Shown: positions 10,834 through 23,500 of the stretch, in pieces
Numbering within the stretch: the stretch's first letter is position 1
How the letters are laid out: every line of letters starts with the position of its first letter
NCBI GenBank assembly: GCA_020466095.1
Contig: CM035808.1
Location: forward strand, 17,711,853 to 17,775,852
Direction of reading: 5' to 3'
Source of the DNA: Chlorops oryzae
Taxonomy: Eukaryota > Arthropoda > Insecta > Diptera > Chloropidae
DNA length: 64,000 bases
Notes under the pieces: generated by a model
Database searches by the model: none
Told to the model about the DNA's origin: nothing
The model's input: only the letters and a program-made list of their open reading frames with translations
Program-made: the position numbers and the translations under genes

Positions 10834-12988
10834 GAATTCGGTTTTTCGACTGCCACTGTGTAATGAGTATGAAACAGGTCTGATCCTGATGCACTGTTGC
10901 GAAATAGCCTTAAGCGAACTCTCTTGATTACTTTAAGTTCAATTAAGAGAAGATCCTGTATTTGCAAAATTTCTGTTTTAGGGGTGTGCGATTTGGGAAT
11001 CTGATTACAACTTCAGTCTTAAATTCGAATATCCTTCGTTAGGCATTAGGCTTTTCAAGATATCGAATGAATTACCCCTGTTTCGTAATGGTGTTGTAGT
11101 TCATTTCTAATTCAAGACCAGCCTAGTTATGTAACACATCTCGATTATTTCATATAAATACGCTTAACTTAATTTCCTACGGTAACCCGTGTCTTTCGTA
11201 GTTTCTGCTTAATTCGCACTTATTCCAATAAACACATTCAATGGATGAGCGATCTCTACCTGCTAATTTTATGGTTCGATTCATTAAAGCGAGAATAATT
11301 TCTTGATTCAATATCTTTCCGAACGACCAAATGGCATAAATAACTCACACAACTGCAATATAAGTACGGAGGTATGTTTCGGCATCGAGGGTTTTCCCCC
11401 ATCCCCGTTTATTGTGCTGAGTGCTTCGTAAACGTTTGAAATTTCCCGCAATTGCAGAACGAAGGAACGAACGAAAAAGAAAATAAAAAAAAACCAAAAA
11501 ATTCTCAAAAGGTAGAGAAAGCAAAAAACAAAGAAATAAATATTTTCATCCCATTAACACAATTCGCTTGAGAAATTCCCAATAAACAAACCGTGAGTGA
11601 GGGCACTTGCAAACTGATATCCCAATACAATCACTTCGAGGTCAATTCCGCACAAGGTACCTTTCGATTTGTGTGTTCTTATGCTATACATACATATACG
11701 TGATATTTACGTATGTATGTATGTGCACTGGAAAAACATAAATAAGGATGTTGATAAACTGTTTTTCTTGATAAATATTGAATTTCCACCAGGCAATGGA
11801 GGAAAGTTGTCAAATGAGGGTAAAAGAAAATTTGACGAGTCTCTTCAAATATTAATGCCCAAATGTGGAGTGCACAGATGAGGCCGCATCAGGCGTGATT
11901 ACAAGGCCGTGATATCCAATTGACTTATCGAAGAGGTTGAAAAATACTTTAATCGAATTTATTAAGGGAGTTTTTTGATCGTAGAACTGAAAGAAGATAT
12001 CATTTGAATAATCACATTAAGAAGGAGATTTGTTTGAAATTTCTTCATTTCATACAATGTGAGATTCTCTCGATCTTGAGGCAATTAGAGAGCGTATGTT
12101 CTTGTAGGCACTTGTTGGGGTTCCTTATGTTCGCTCTATTATCATAAAATATTAACATTCTTTAGAGCAGCTTGAGTTAAGACAACTCAGCTGTGTGAAT
12201 TTTGTTGGAAAAAGACTGTCACAACAACAAACATACATACATACACATACATATTATGAATACATATATGTGTACGAGTATTTATATTAATAAATGGAGG
12301 TACAAAAAAGAAAGATTTTCCAACTTTTCCACTTCGAAACGACTCAAAGAAAATGGGAAAGAAAACACCAGGAAACAATTCATCTTCATATGCGTTTGAG
12401 ATACCTACCGACTCTGCCGCCTTAACTGAGGCGAAACGTAAAGAAAATATTGAATTTCTCAGCACTACAGAGACCTGCAGTGAGTCTCTTTTGTTTGCCA
12501 ACTTTTTTCTTTATAAGTTCATGCGAAAATATTCAGAACAAAAAAAAAAAAAAAAAAAGAAAAAAAAACGCACAAAAACAAATTCAATCTACGGCCTTTT
12601 CTTTTATTTTCTTTTATTTTCCTCCTCCTTTTGTTTCGCCACATTATTATTACTACTGTCAGGTGTATTTTCCTCGCATTTCCCATCGCAATGGAATGGA
12701 TGCATCGGACCCTTATGGGATACTCTTGTGTGTTTTACCGTTTTCGGCTTTTTTGCGATCTTCTTTTTTCTTTTTCCTTATTTATTTATTATTTTCCTTT
12801 TCTTTTCATTCTGTAGGATGCTCTCAAAGTTTTCTTCATTCAGCTAGACACTCTGTGTGAGAATTTCAAGCGTAGGTGTTCGATAGGTGGATTTAATTAT
12901 TAAAAACTTTCCGCAGATCAACTTCCATTGAAACCCAAAAATTTATCATTCTAAATTTTCGTTTGTTTCTTTCTTTTTTCTTTTGAAG

Positions 12989-13158
12989 GCCTCGTCGGCG
13001 ATCCGGCTCTAGTATCGTTGTTATCGATGGTGATGATTTGAAGCCATGTCTGCCCGATGATTTCATCAGCAGCAATCAGCATTATCGACAGCATTCAAGT
13101 GATGGTAACGAAATCGATCAGGAAATGTTGACAATGCTTTCAATCAATCAAGATAACG
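12989..13158 (+). CDS. sdt: sdt exon (first visible)
   Basis: The acceptor is TTTTGAAG at 12981-12988 behind a strong pyrimidine tract; the donor is GTGAGT at 13159. It opens with one base finishing an upstream codon and ends one base into a Gly codon completed at 13228. It encodes an acidic, hydrophilic segment ([18 protein letters not shown], then a Gln/Ser-rich part). The phase fits the next exon exactly. Identity rests on this linkage to the MAGUK exons. Confidence 0.8.
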
Positions 13159-16100
13159 GTGAGTATTTCGAATATTCTTTTCTCTGAATAATTGATATTT
13201 ATTTCGTTTTATTTTAATTCGAAATAGGTCCACATCGTGAGATGGCTGTCGATTGTCCAGATAATTTTATCGCACGTAATAAGACACCACCACGTTATCC
13301 ACCACCCCGTCCGCCACAGGTAAAGTCCATTAGAAATTCTATTCCGAAAAGCCAATATACCACCAGCATGCCAAATCCAAAAAAAACTCTCTTTAAAATC
13401 CAAAAGAGAAACCCATCAAAATCCAATTCATCAACATCAACATCAACATCATTGCCACCAAAAAAACTCTCATCATCCTTGCACACAAATACAACCCAAA
13501 ATATCAAATCGTCCTCAATTACCAATAATACAATCCCAATCACTACATCCAAAACAAACACAAACATACAAACCAACACCAACACGAACACAAACACCAC
13601 AAAATTTTCCACCACAAATGAATTCCACCAATCCAACAAGATTTCCAATTGTGTTAAAATATTTAACGGCTCTGGTACTGATCAACTAATTGTTACATAT
13701 CATTCTGAATTTGAACATCAAAAACCATCAACACCTCAACATCATCATCATCATTTTGGTCAACATCAACACCAACATCATATACCGTTGACCGAACAAT
13801 TGAACGATTCGAATATAAAATTGCAACAACAAAATATTTACAATCAACAACAACAATTGAAATTGGAAAAAATTGAAAACTTTGAAAATTGCCTTAAATC
13901 GGAACAACACGAACAACACTTACAACAGCTACAACAACAACAACAACCACAACAACAGACATCAAAAGCACCACAACAACAACAGAAATCATTGATTAAC
14001 CCAACAAAATTTGCTAACAAAACCAACAATGGAAGCGGCAGCGTTGGTGTTAACTCACCCGATGAAATTGATTTAATTGTCGATGATGTATACCGAAAGA
14101 GTTCCTCATCGCATTCGTCGTCGTTTGAGGAAAGTTTTAACAAAAAGTCAACCGAATCCTTTGACTCGATATCGTTTCACAATTTAAATAATAATAATAA
14201 CAACAGCAACAACAATATCAACTCATCATCGACACCGTCGTCGTCGTCGATGAATTCAAATAGCACGTCATCGCCAGGAAAGGTGCCTACAACACCATCT
14301 TCACTAAATGGCATCATTGTTAGTGTTGGTATTGGTGCTGGTTCTGATGGTGGCGGCGGTGGCGGCTGGCGCTGTCGCTGGCGGTCGTGTTATTCAACGG
14401 GCATGTGGCGATGGCTCGCTAAATAGTACACGCAGCTCTAGCTCATCGAATGCGATCGATGAGTGTGGCATTCCGCCACCTGAGTACGAGATGCGTGAGC
14501 TAAGCAATATTGGCCCGATCAATACAATGGCAAATGGTGTGCAACATCTGCTGCCGCCGCCATTGGTGACACATCGTGAACTGCCGGTTGACGTGCCGGA
14601 CAGTTTCATCGAAATAATCAAAGGGCCACCGCGCTATCCGCCACCGCCACATCTTTCCTCACGGTCGTCGCAATTATCGAATTCATCCGTCTCAACGGCG
14701 AATACGACATTAACACACATGAATTCATCATCGAACGCGTCCGCTTCCATTAGTGTCGCCAACGGTGGTCAACCGACATCGTTGTCAATCTCATCAATGT
14801 CGGTATCACCCACATCGTCATTACCGCCATCGAAATCGTCATCATCGTCATCATCGTCCACGTCGGCGGCGGCGGCGGCGACGGTGATGGGTAACCAGCA
14901 ATCGACTAATGAATGTTGTTCATTTTTGGCTATGCCCCAGATTGGCAACAAAAAACATCAAAAGCACCAACAGCAACAACAACAACAACAACCACATCAA
15001 CACCAATCGCATGGTTCGCTTTCGTCTTCATCTTCGCTTAAGAGTTTTTCCAAGCAAAAGAGCACGCATTCCATAACATCGCGAAGTTCCAGCGTTGCGA
15101 CAACAGCCATTGTTGATGAAATCGCTAAGGGTGTATGTGAGTCGCGCCAGCAACCACAACCACAAGTGCCAATGAAAAGTCTAGACATTAGCAATTCCGT
15201 CAATAACAATGCCAACGAAAATTCATCCACTGAGAATATTATCAACGGTGGAGCTTGCGTTGTTAGCACCAAGCCGCCACCTGCTGGGGTCATTGCCTGC
15301 GCACTGACAGCGCATCGAAAGGATGAGGTATTTTCATTCGAATTCTCCAAATATCTCCAAAAAAAAAAAAAAAATATTGTAAATCAAAACCTTCCATCTC
15401 TTCTCTTGCGACCCCGTAGACTCTTGCTCTCCTGCACGATTTCTTCTTCGCCTTCCGATGTATTTAGTTGGAAAAATTGTAAATTTCTTAAATGTAGTTC
15501 TAAGTGCTAACGGATACTTCCTTCTCTTACTGTCCTAGCTCGTAGTATTGCTCGTTGATTCCTTTCATCTATCCTATTCTTTTAGCTTAGGATAATTCTA
15601 AGGAGCCTGAAATTGTTCGAATTCAATTCGTCTTAAAATGTCGGATTTCCTTTAGCTCTAATGCTTCTTTTCAATTATCCTGTTTCCATCTAGTTTCCTC
15701 ATCAATCTAGCTTCAGTTAGGTTACGGTGGCTGCCCTCTTTAGGGGGAAATACTTAAGCCGCATATGGGTCCGTTGGGAGGCATGCCTTCCTAGTTGCCC
15801 ATTTGGTAGTGCCAATTGGACTCATTTATGAAGCGAGCTATGTCGAACAGATGATAGCTCGGTGAGGGAGTTATGGAATAAAGAGCCGAGTAGCCTGGAT
15901 CAGGCCCGTTCTTCTTTATACTCAGGTCTGCAACTTCTACAGAAGCCTTTGGAGGGTACGCCAAGGCGTTCGGCGTGTCTTCCTATTCAACAATGTCCTG
16001 TGATAATGAAGATATTCCGGAAAGTAGTTGAATGGTCCTCTTGTGGTCTAGGACTATCCATATCAACCTTGAAATGAGGCAAGAATCTTCCTCTGGCCAT

Positions 16101-17550
16101 GTCTTGCGTGCCTGCTCGTTGAAATCAGATTTAATCTTTAATTCTACTGAGGCAAGCGGTATCCCCAATTCAGGCTCCGTTATAATATTATATTTTCAAT
16201 TTCTTTACCGACTCTCGCAAGACCGCCCGCAAGATGTCCCTATGTCCAAGTACCCACATCAGGATCACCGGAGTGTGCTCTGTTATCTCCAGAGAGACGA
16301 ACGGCACTCGTCGAATGTCTTGGATGTGGCTACCACACTTGATAGGGATTTTAGTGCCGCGTGGGGTTGTCCGTGTAAATCAACACATTTTCTGGGAAAA
16401 TCTTGTTACCCAGAAACCAGTTGGTTGCTTCATTGATTACCGCTTCCGGCAGTCGTCCGCAGTGTCCATCTAAGTTTTGAAGATTTTTCCCAAAAAAGAA
16501 ATAGTTCCTCCAATCAAAGCAAAAACTTCGAATATTCAAATAAAATTCGACTTTATTAAGCTCATAATACTGCGAATCGCAATTCGGGGTCTGCGAAATG
16601 GAAAATTTTAGAACCACAAACGCAAATCCGTGCCACACATTCCGACACGCAGAGTTCATGAAATTTGCATAAAATCATTTAAGCCGTAAACACAAAAAAG
16701 AAAGAGAGAGAGAGAAAAAAAATGCAATCGCTTTGCGTGCAGCACAATCGTTCTAATTAGACTAATTTGACACGTTACGCGACAACCGACAAAAGCGAAT
16801 TTGCAAAGTTTCCTTTTTCCTTAATAATTCGATTATTTAAAAAAAAATTTTATTTATTAATTATAATTATTTATAATTATTTAAGTGTTTAAAAATAGAA
16901 GAAGAAAAAGCATCGCTGTCATCTTATTTAAGAAACATTAATTCACTTGCGCAACGCTGCAAGTATTCATGCAAAAAGATACCGATTACACAGCAAAAAG
17001 TCCCAGTCACACATGTACGTACGAGTATTATGTATTCGTACACATATTACATACACGCACACGTAGTTATATGTATGCATACATTGTATGGATGCTTGGA
17101 AAACATGTCATAAGTTTCTAGAAAAGTTTTATGCGAAAACGCCGACTCCGAACATTTACGACGATGGAAATGAGAGATTTTCGTTGACAAGCTGTCACAT
17201 GATGTGCCTCTGTTTTACTGTTTTTTTGCTCGGGGGAAACTGCCTCTGCAGTATGACAAGTTCTCAACGAGCAGAATTCTTCTGCTTGAATATCCTTATG
17301 ACAGTTGCAAAATGCTTGCAATTCAGTCACAGTAACAGAAACAGTTACAGTCCTAAGTTGAGTTTTGTGAACAGGATTTTTCCTTTTTTTTAGAGATTAA
17401 TAAAATGTTCTGTGAAAATAATTCCCCGAAATGTATATATATGTATGTATATATGTTGACCCATTCAAAAGTTTCAACTAATTCCTTTGAATTGTGCCGC
17501 TTCACTCCTTCCTTCAGTGCGGCACGTCATTAACAGAAACTTCCATCACT

Positions 17551-17589
<39 letters not shown>

Positions 17590-20500
17590 CTCTCTCTTTC
17601 TCTTCTTATTCAGTGTAAATACGAACTTAAACGCCAGAGGATATAGTAATCAAAAAGTTGTTCCGCTCTTTTCATTCACCTTTGCCGCGATCACAGCGCG
17701 CATCCTGCCTTTTGCGAAGGCACGTCGCACAGTGGGATCGCTTCATACGTCTTGTGGAGAAAAATAGTAGAAGTGGTTATATCATAATGACTAGTTTACT
17801 CAACTAGGACAACTAATTTACAAAGTTTAATTGTGGCCAGGCCTGTAGAGAGGGGTGAAAAGGGGGATTTTCCCCCGGGCCCGCAGTTTTTTTTTGAAGA
17901 AGCCCACAATTGGGAAAAAAACCCCTGGGCCCCTAATTTCTTCTCTACGGGCTTGATTGAGGCAATGAAGAAATTAACCGAAATTCATCGAAATTGGACC
18001 ACCCCTTGCGGTACCCCCTAGAGCCCTGTCTTGTATTTTTGTATGGCAGCTTCATCTAGAACTTAGCCGAAATTAATGTTATCTAGGTGAAAAAATAAAC
18101 TTATGCCAAAAATGGGGCCAATCTGAGATTCCCTAGGAGTGTCTCCCCAGGATCTATGAAAATTTCTTTACGACTCAGGTTTCTCATTTCAAGTCACAGC
18201 ATTTATCTATTTAAAAAAAAAATTTTTTTTTGTCATGAAAATTGACTTTTCCGCAAGACTTCTTTTAATGAATCGTTAGAAGAGATTTCACCCTTTCATT
18301 TCCTATTATCTAGAAGACCTAGCACGACGGAGGAGCATATGTATAAAGTTTTTGTCTATTGAAAGTAAGAACGCCGTCATTTTCGAGGTAAGATTTTTGG
18401 TAGACTTCCTCTACTTCGCTATTCAATGATGCCACAATTTTCCATTTCTTTGAAAAATTAAACTTTTAATTTGAATAAAAAATTACTTTTAGGCTCATAC
18501 CTTCTACCTAGTTTAAATTTTTTGAAGGTTTAAACTTTCAACTGATAGTCTTAAGGGTAGTTTAAACCAGGTTTATTGATTCTAACTATATGAAAATTTT
18601 TGAAATTGAATTCAAATATAGCAAATGTATTTGATTGATTAAAACTGGCATGATTAGTCCTCAAGAGAATGTTCCAAAATTTAAATTTTTGAAGTTCTTA
18701 ATCTGAGTTGAAGACTGCCACCCTTAAAGAAACAATGCTAGATTTAATCCGAAAAAAAAACTAACCAATTTGAGAAAACTTTTTGCCATTTTTCGGAGAA
18801 AACAAATTTTTTAACTTCAGTCTAATTTTTTTGATAAAGTAATAATGTTTTTCTAAGAAACAGTTATGGATCTAGATATTTAACTATTAGATGAAATCAC
18901 TTAACCTTCTAATTCCTGGCTCCGTCTCTAGACGGACTGGTTTCGAACAAATTACCAAAAATAAAAAAATTCATAATAATTTCAGATTTATGTTTTTATA
19001 CCCGAAATTAGTCTTATCTGAACTTTTCAGTGAAAAAAAAATTTTTGGCATTAGAGAGTTAATAAAAAAAAAAATAATATTAAAAATAAAAAAAAATAGG
19101 ACGGTCAAAAAATCCTGTTTATGCCGCTGAACTCCCACTGTACGTCGTATCAGTTGATTGCGTTTTAAGCATTTTCACATTAAATGAAAATCACTTTGAA
19201 ATTACTTATAAATTTTCTTGCAATTAACTTTGGCAGCAAATATGCTGCAGCATAACAACGTGCGACGCGACTGTAACAAGCATGAGATTGCATCAGGCAA
19301 TGGAAACACGATATTGGCATACTCGTCGGCATCGCCCTCGTTCCACGCAAGATTCCGCATGTACGCGTGCCCGTAAAACTTGATAGGAATATCTCCTCTC
19401 CGCAGGAAATTAAAGCCATAATAATTTGGCACATATGCAAAATGGAAAGTTGAGTCCCCGCGGCAGGGGATGGAGACGGAGAGGGAGAGGGAGACTCTGG
19501 CTGGCTCCTGTTTGCATAAATACGAAATATACTTAGTACAAGCCAAAGTTGTGTAGAACAAGCTGCAAGCAAAATTATCAGAATTACATCAGGGCGAAAG
19601 GAAAAAATTTTAATGAAAATTGTGAAAATGGCATTCGCCATGTCCTGTTCTCGTGTTTTTTTTTTTTTTTTTTTCTTGACATCCTGAATAGTCGAAAATA
19701 AGTTTTGGAGGAACTTCTGCTGCTTTTTTCTTCTGATGTTTCCTGTTTTTTGATTTTTCTTGCTTCTTTTTATTCAACTATTTTTCTTCCTCCACGGCTT
19801 CGATGCTGTTCAAATGAGTTTCTTTCGCTCAAGAACTTCGAAAGGGCGTGTTTTTCATCGTATTTCTAGGACTCGAGTTAAATGTTTTGGCGCTGTTCTT
19901 TATTAGGGGTTGGATCTGAGAACCTTTAAACGGATTCGGGAATGCTCAAATTATTTTTCCTGTCAGCTGAAATGCCTTCAATATTCGAGGGAGCAAAAAA
20001 AAAAAAAACGAAAAAATTACAACAGCAACAAAATTTCTTCCATTTTCTTTTCTGTAAAAGCTTTTAACTTTTCCTAACACACTCAACATCTGAGCTAAAT
20101 TAACATTTCAATAAATTTGTAACTGACTAACACCAAAACTCCTAAAACATTCCTATAAAAAAACCTCATTCATTAGAATATGGATAAATATACTTACATA
20201 TATTTTTTTAAATAATAAATTTCTTTTTTTTTCCCCAAAATGCAGTTAAATGGTTCTGTTAAGCCGATACCACCACCTCGTGATCAAATACGCATTGAAA
20301 ATGACAGTCGTTTTACGAATCGTACGGTGCCCCCAATAACGCCAACAGTGCCGCCACAATTGCCGGACCGTCGAATCGGTAATAATCTGCAGCAGCAACA
20401 GCAAATCGCTCAAATTGTTGAGCCAACATTGGAGCAATTGGATAGCATTAAAAAATATCAGGTAAGTTGCGAAACACTTATATATTATAACGTTGAAGAA

Positions 20501-23500
20501 ACTTGGACATTTTTTGAGCCGTTCAATTCATATTTTAGGTTAGAAACATTCCTTGTCAACATGTTGCTGAAACTAGAAACTGCCAGCTTAGAGTCATTTA
20601 TTGAATCGGACTTTTTTCTTACCTCTATCTCACTGGGTATCAGTTTTTTATAAATATTTTTCTTTGAAAATATTTCACAGAAATCTGGGGTTGACCTATT
20701 AACCCTTTATGAGCTAAAAACATAATAGATGCTGGCAATATAAAAATGTTCTTTCTTTCAATTATTAATATCAAATTTTTTCGCCGAACATGTTGCCGCA
20801 AAGTTTTCCACATATTTCCCGATGATTTTTCTTTTTGAAAAAAATCGTTTAAAAATGTTTTTATCAACTACTTTCGTAATCCACATAACATCATTAGATT
20901 CTCCGGATCAATGAAAAGAGATTGAGGAATATTTTTGTGTAATAAGTACTTATGTGGTTTTTATAAAATAACATAGAAAACTGGGGTCAATACTTGGCTA
21001 CTAACTAAAGATTTTTGCACCGAGTTCATAAACAAGGCAAACAATAATCTTTAAAGGAAATCTTTCAAATCTTTCAAGGAAAAAAATATGAACCTCTGAA
21101 TGTGTATTTACCCAGCCAACCCAGAGAGTCAGCATGGAGCTCCTAAGGACTCCTTTTTCGGAGCGCAAATGCTCCTAAAACACTCCGACAGAAGCTCAAA
21201 ATGAGGGTTTTTCGGGAGAAAAGAGCACGGAGCCTTATAAGGAAAAACTGTACTTTTTAGGATCTCAAAATTTATCTTTCACAGTTGCTAGAATGCTCCT
21301 TAATAAGAGCCTGTTTGAACTCTCTTTCAGATATAATGTTTTTTTTTTTAACTGACTCATTTGGTCTCCCTAAAATCTTCTAGGGGTTTTTTTAAGGCAT
21401 TGGCAAAAGCAGTACTTTGAAGAGCTCCTTTAGGAGTATTTTTACAATATTTTTCCAAGCACTCCGTACATGGTTAGCTGGGTAACTTTGGCGCATAGTT
21501 CAATGGTTACATGGTCCGTACCATTCCGCAATACGCATACCATAATTGTGATCATAAAAAGGCATGATTTTAAGAAAATAACGATCTCTTAGCATTGGAA
21601 ATATTCCAAACCTATACAGGTCCACTACTCATATGGCTCAATTCAAATATTTAAGTTCGCTCTGTTCGTAAACCATTTTAGCTTACTTTAAAGCAAACGC
21701 CTGAAAATATGCAGTAAAAATTTATCCGGAATGAGCTTAAGGCACTTTATAAGTTCTTTGGCTTCTGAATTTGACAAAAGAAAAGATAGAACAATCCCAT
21801 AACCACCGATTTAAGTCCACTTTTAAGATACCAAAGCATATAATTGAAAGATAAAAAGAAAAAATACATCCCAGTCACTTTATTTCTAACGAATTTTGTT
21901 TACTTTTCACGACATCTCTTAAGTGATCTCCAATTAGAACAATTGAATTATTTACACTTGTTTATTCTCAGCAATTAGCAAAACAACGCAAGGACCTTAC
22001 ATTTATTTTCTTTTGTTTTTTTTTTTTTTTTTTGTATTTGAATTTCTATTCTTCAAGAGTTTTCTAGAATTCTACGGAAAATTCCTACGCAAAGAACTTG
22101 AATGAAAAACAAAAGAATAATAATAAGTGATAAAAAACAAATTCTCTTCTACGAATTGAGCTCCCAAAATAATCCGAATTTATTTGCATTTGATGAAACC
22201 CAACCCACCGAAGAATTTTCCAATTTATTATAAAAATTCTACCGAAAAAGCTTCCAATCTTGACTTGACCTGTTTCCAGCAGTCCGAATTCTTTAATAAT
22301 TGTGCAATTACTTTTGCCATGCCCTGTGGCTTCTGCCAAATAAAGTTTTGCTAAGTTCAACTTCGAGAAATTAAAGTATAACGAAAATGAAAAAAAAAAC
22401 AATGAAAACCACACAACCACGAATGAAAAGCAAAAAAAAAAAAAAAAAGAAATATATCTTATATATAAGCAAAAAGCCATCATGAAAATTCAACCATAAT
22501 TGCAAAGCCAATGCAAAATAATGGAAAAATAAAAGAAAAAGAATCAGAAAAAGAATGAAGAAATGAAAACAACTTAAGCAAACGTTTAAGATGAAGAAAT
22601 GAGAAAAGCTTTTATGCCCCAACAAAAAAAAAAGAGAGAAAAAAACAAGAAAAGCAAAATGAAGAATGAGAAGAAGAACAATAAAATTAAATATGAATGC
22701 AATACGCCATCGCCATACGGCCATATTGCATTCCATTTCACTCACAACGGGCAAACATACATACATACAAAAACGCATACATATGTACCACGAACACAAA
22801 GAAAAGTTCGAATGCTTTTAAGCTCAGTCTACATTATTTTGCAATTTTTTTTTTAAAGAAAAAATGCCAATAAATGCGAATGTCAGAAAGCAAAGTTTAA
22901 GGGATTGTGTGATCTGAAGCTTGAAGAGTGCTAAAACAAGAACAACGGAATTAAAATGCTATCGTGTATGCAATCGTGGGTGCAGTGCTGCATCCACAGA
23001 CACAGTCTATAATGCAGTAACATACACAACAACAACAACAACAACAACAACAATTAAAAACAATAGCAACGAAAGCAATGATGAGTTAGTGGCGCAAATG
23101 TTATGTTGAGACCTGAAAAAAAGCGCATATAAGCCGGATTTAGAGGGAACATTTGGAGTTGCTCGCATTGCTCCTTTTTTTTTGTTTCTTCGCTCATTTT
23201 GTTCGTTTTGTTTCTTCTAGTTTTATTTTGCACATTTCGTTTTTTATGAACCCACGCATTTGTGCATTTTTTTAAGACTAAAACGATGTGGCGTTTGTGG
23301 GAGGTTGTCTTTTTATTTTTCATTTTTGAAGGGAATGTTTATTTCATACGCTTTTGTAATGCGCTGGGAAGAGAATTTCAAACTGAACTGCAACAAATTG
23401 GTCCATGAGGAGCTATGGATGACATATTTAACACATATTTTTTTTTTAGCTTTGAATTGTTAAGCATAAAAAGTCCATTTTTCTGTGATCATTAACAGAC

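Larger units (their letters stand above)
2201..12988. other. non-coding stretch upstream of the first visible sdt exon
   Basis: AT-rich DNA with no convincing exon; the open frames here are low-complexity or lack homology. It contains simple repeats (listed separately), a small MITE at 7.8 kb and a fold-back element at 10.2-10.8 kb. Because the exon at 12989 begins with the last base of a split codon, at least one upstream sdt exon must exist; if it lies here it was not recognised, so most of this stretch is probably sdt intron. Confidence 0.6.
15328..20245 (+). other. sdt intron
   Basis: Intron from the long-exon donor (15328) to the acceptor TGCAG (20241-20245). It contains a LINE remnant at 15716-16480, a (CT)n run, an AT-rich repeat at 18.5 kb and otherwise unremarkable AT-rich DNA. 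Around 17840-17965 a short GC-rich block has inverted ends (GGCCTGTAGAGA / TCTCTACGGGCT) and G/C homopolymers, probably a decayed DNA-transposon fragment. Confidence 0.8.

Noticed and set aside
12353..12490. Possible upstream sdt exon (MGKKTPGNNSSS...) with a GTGAGT donor
   Set aside because: Its splice phase does not fit the 12989 exon (the joined frame stops within about 20 codons) and it shows no homology.
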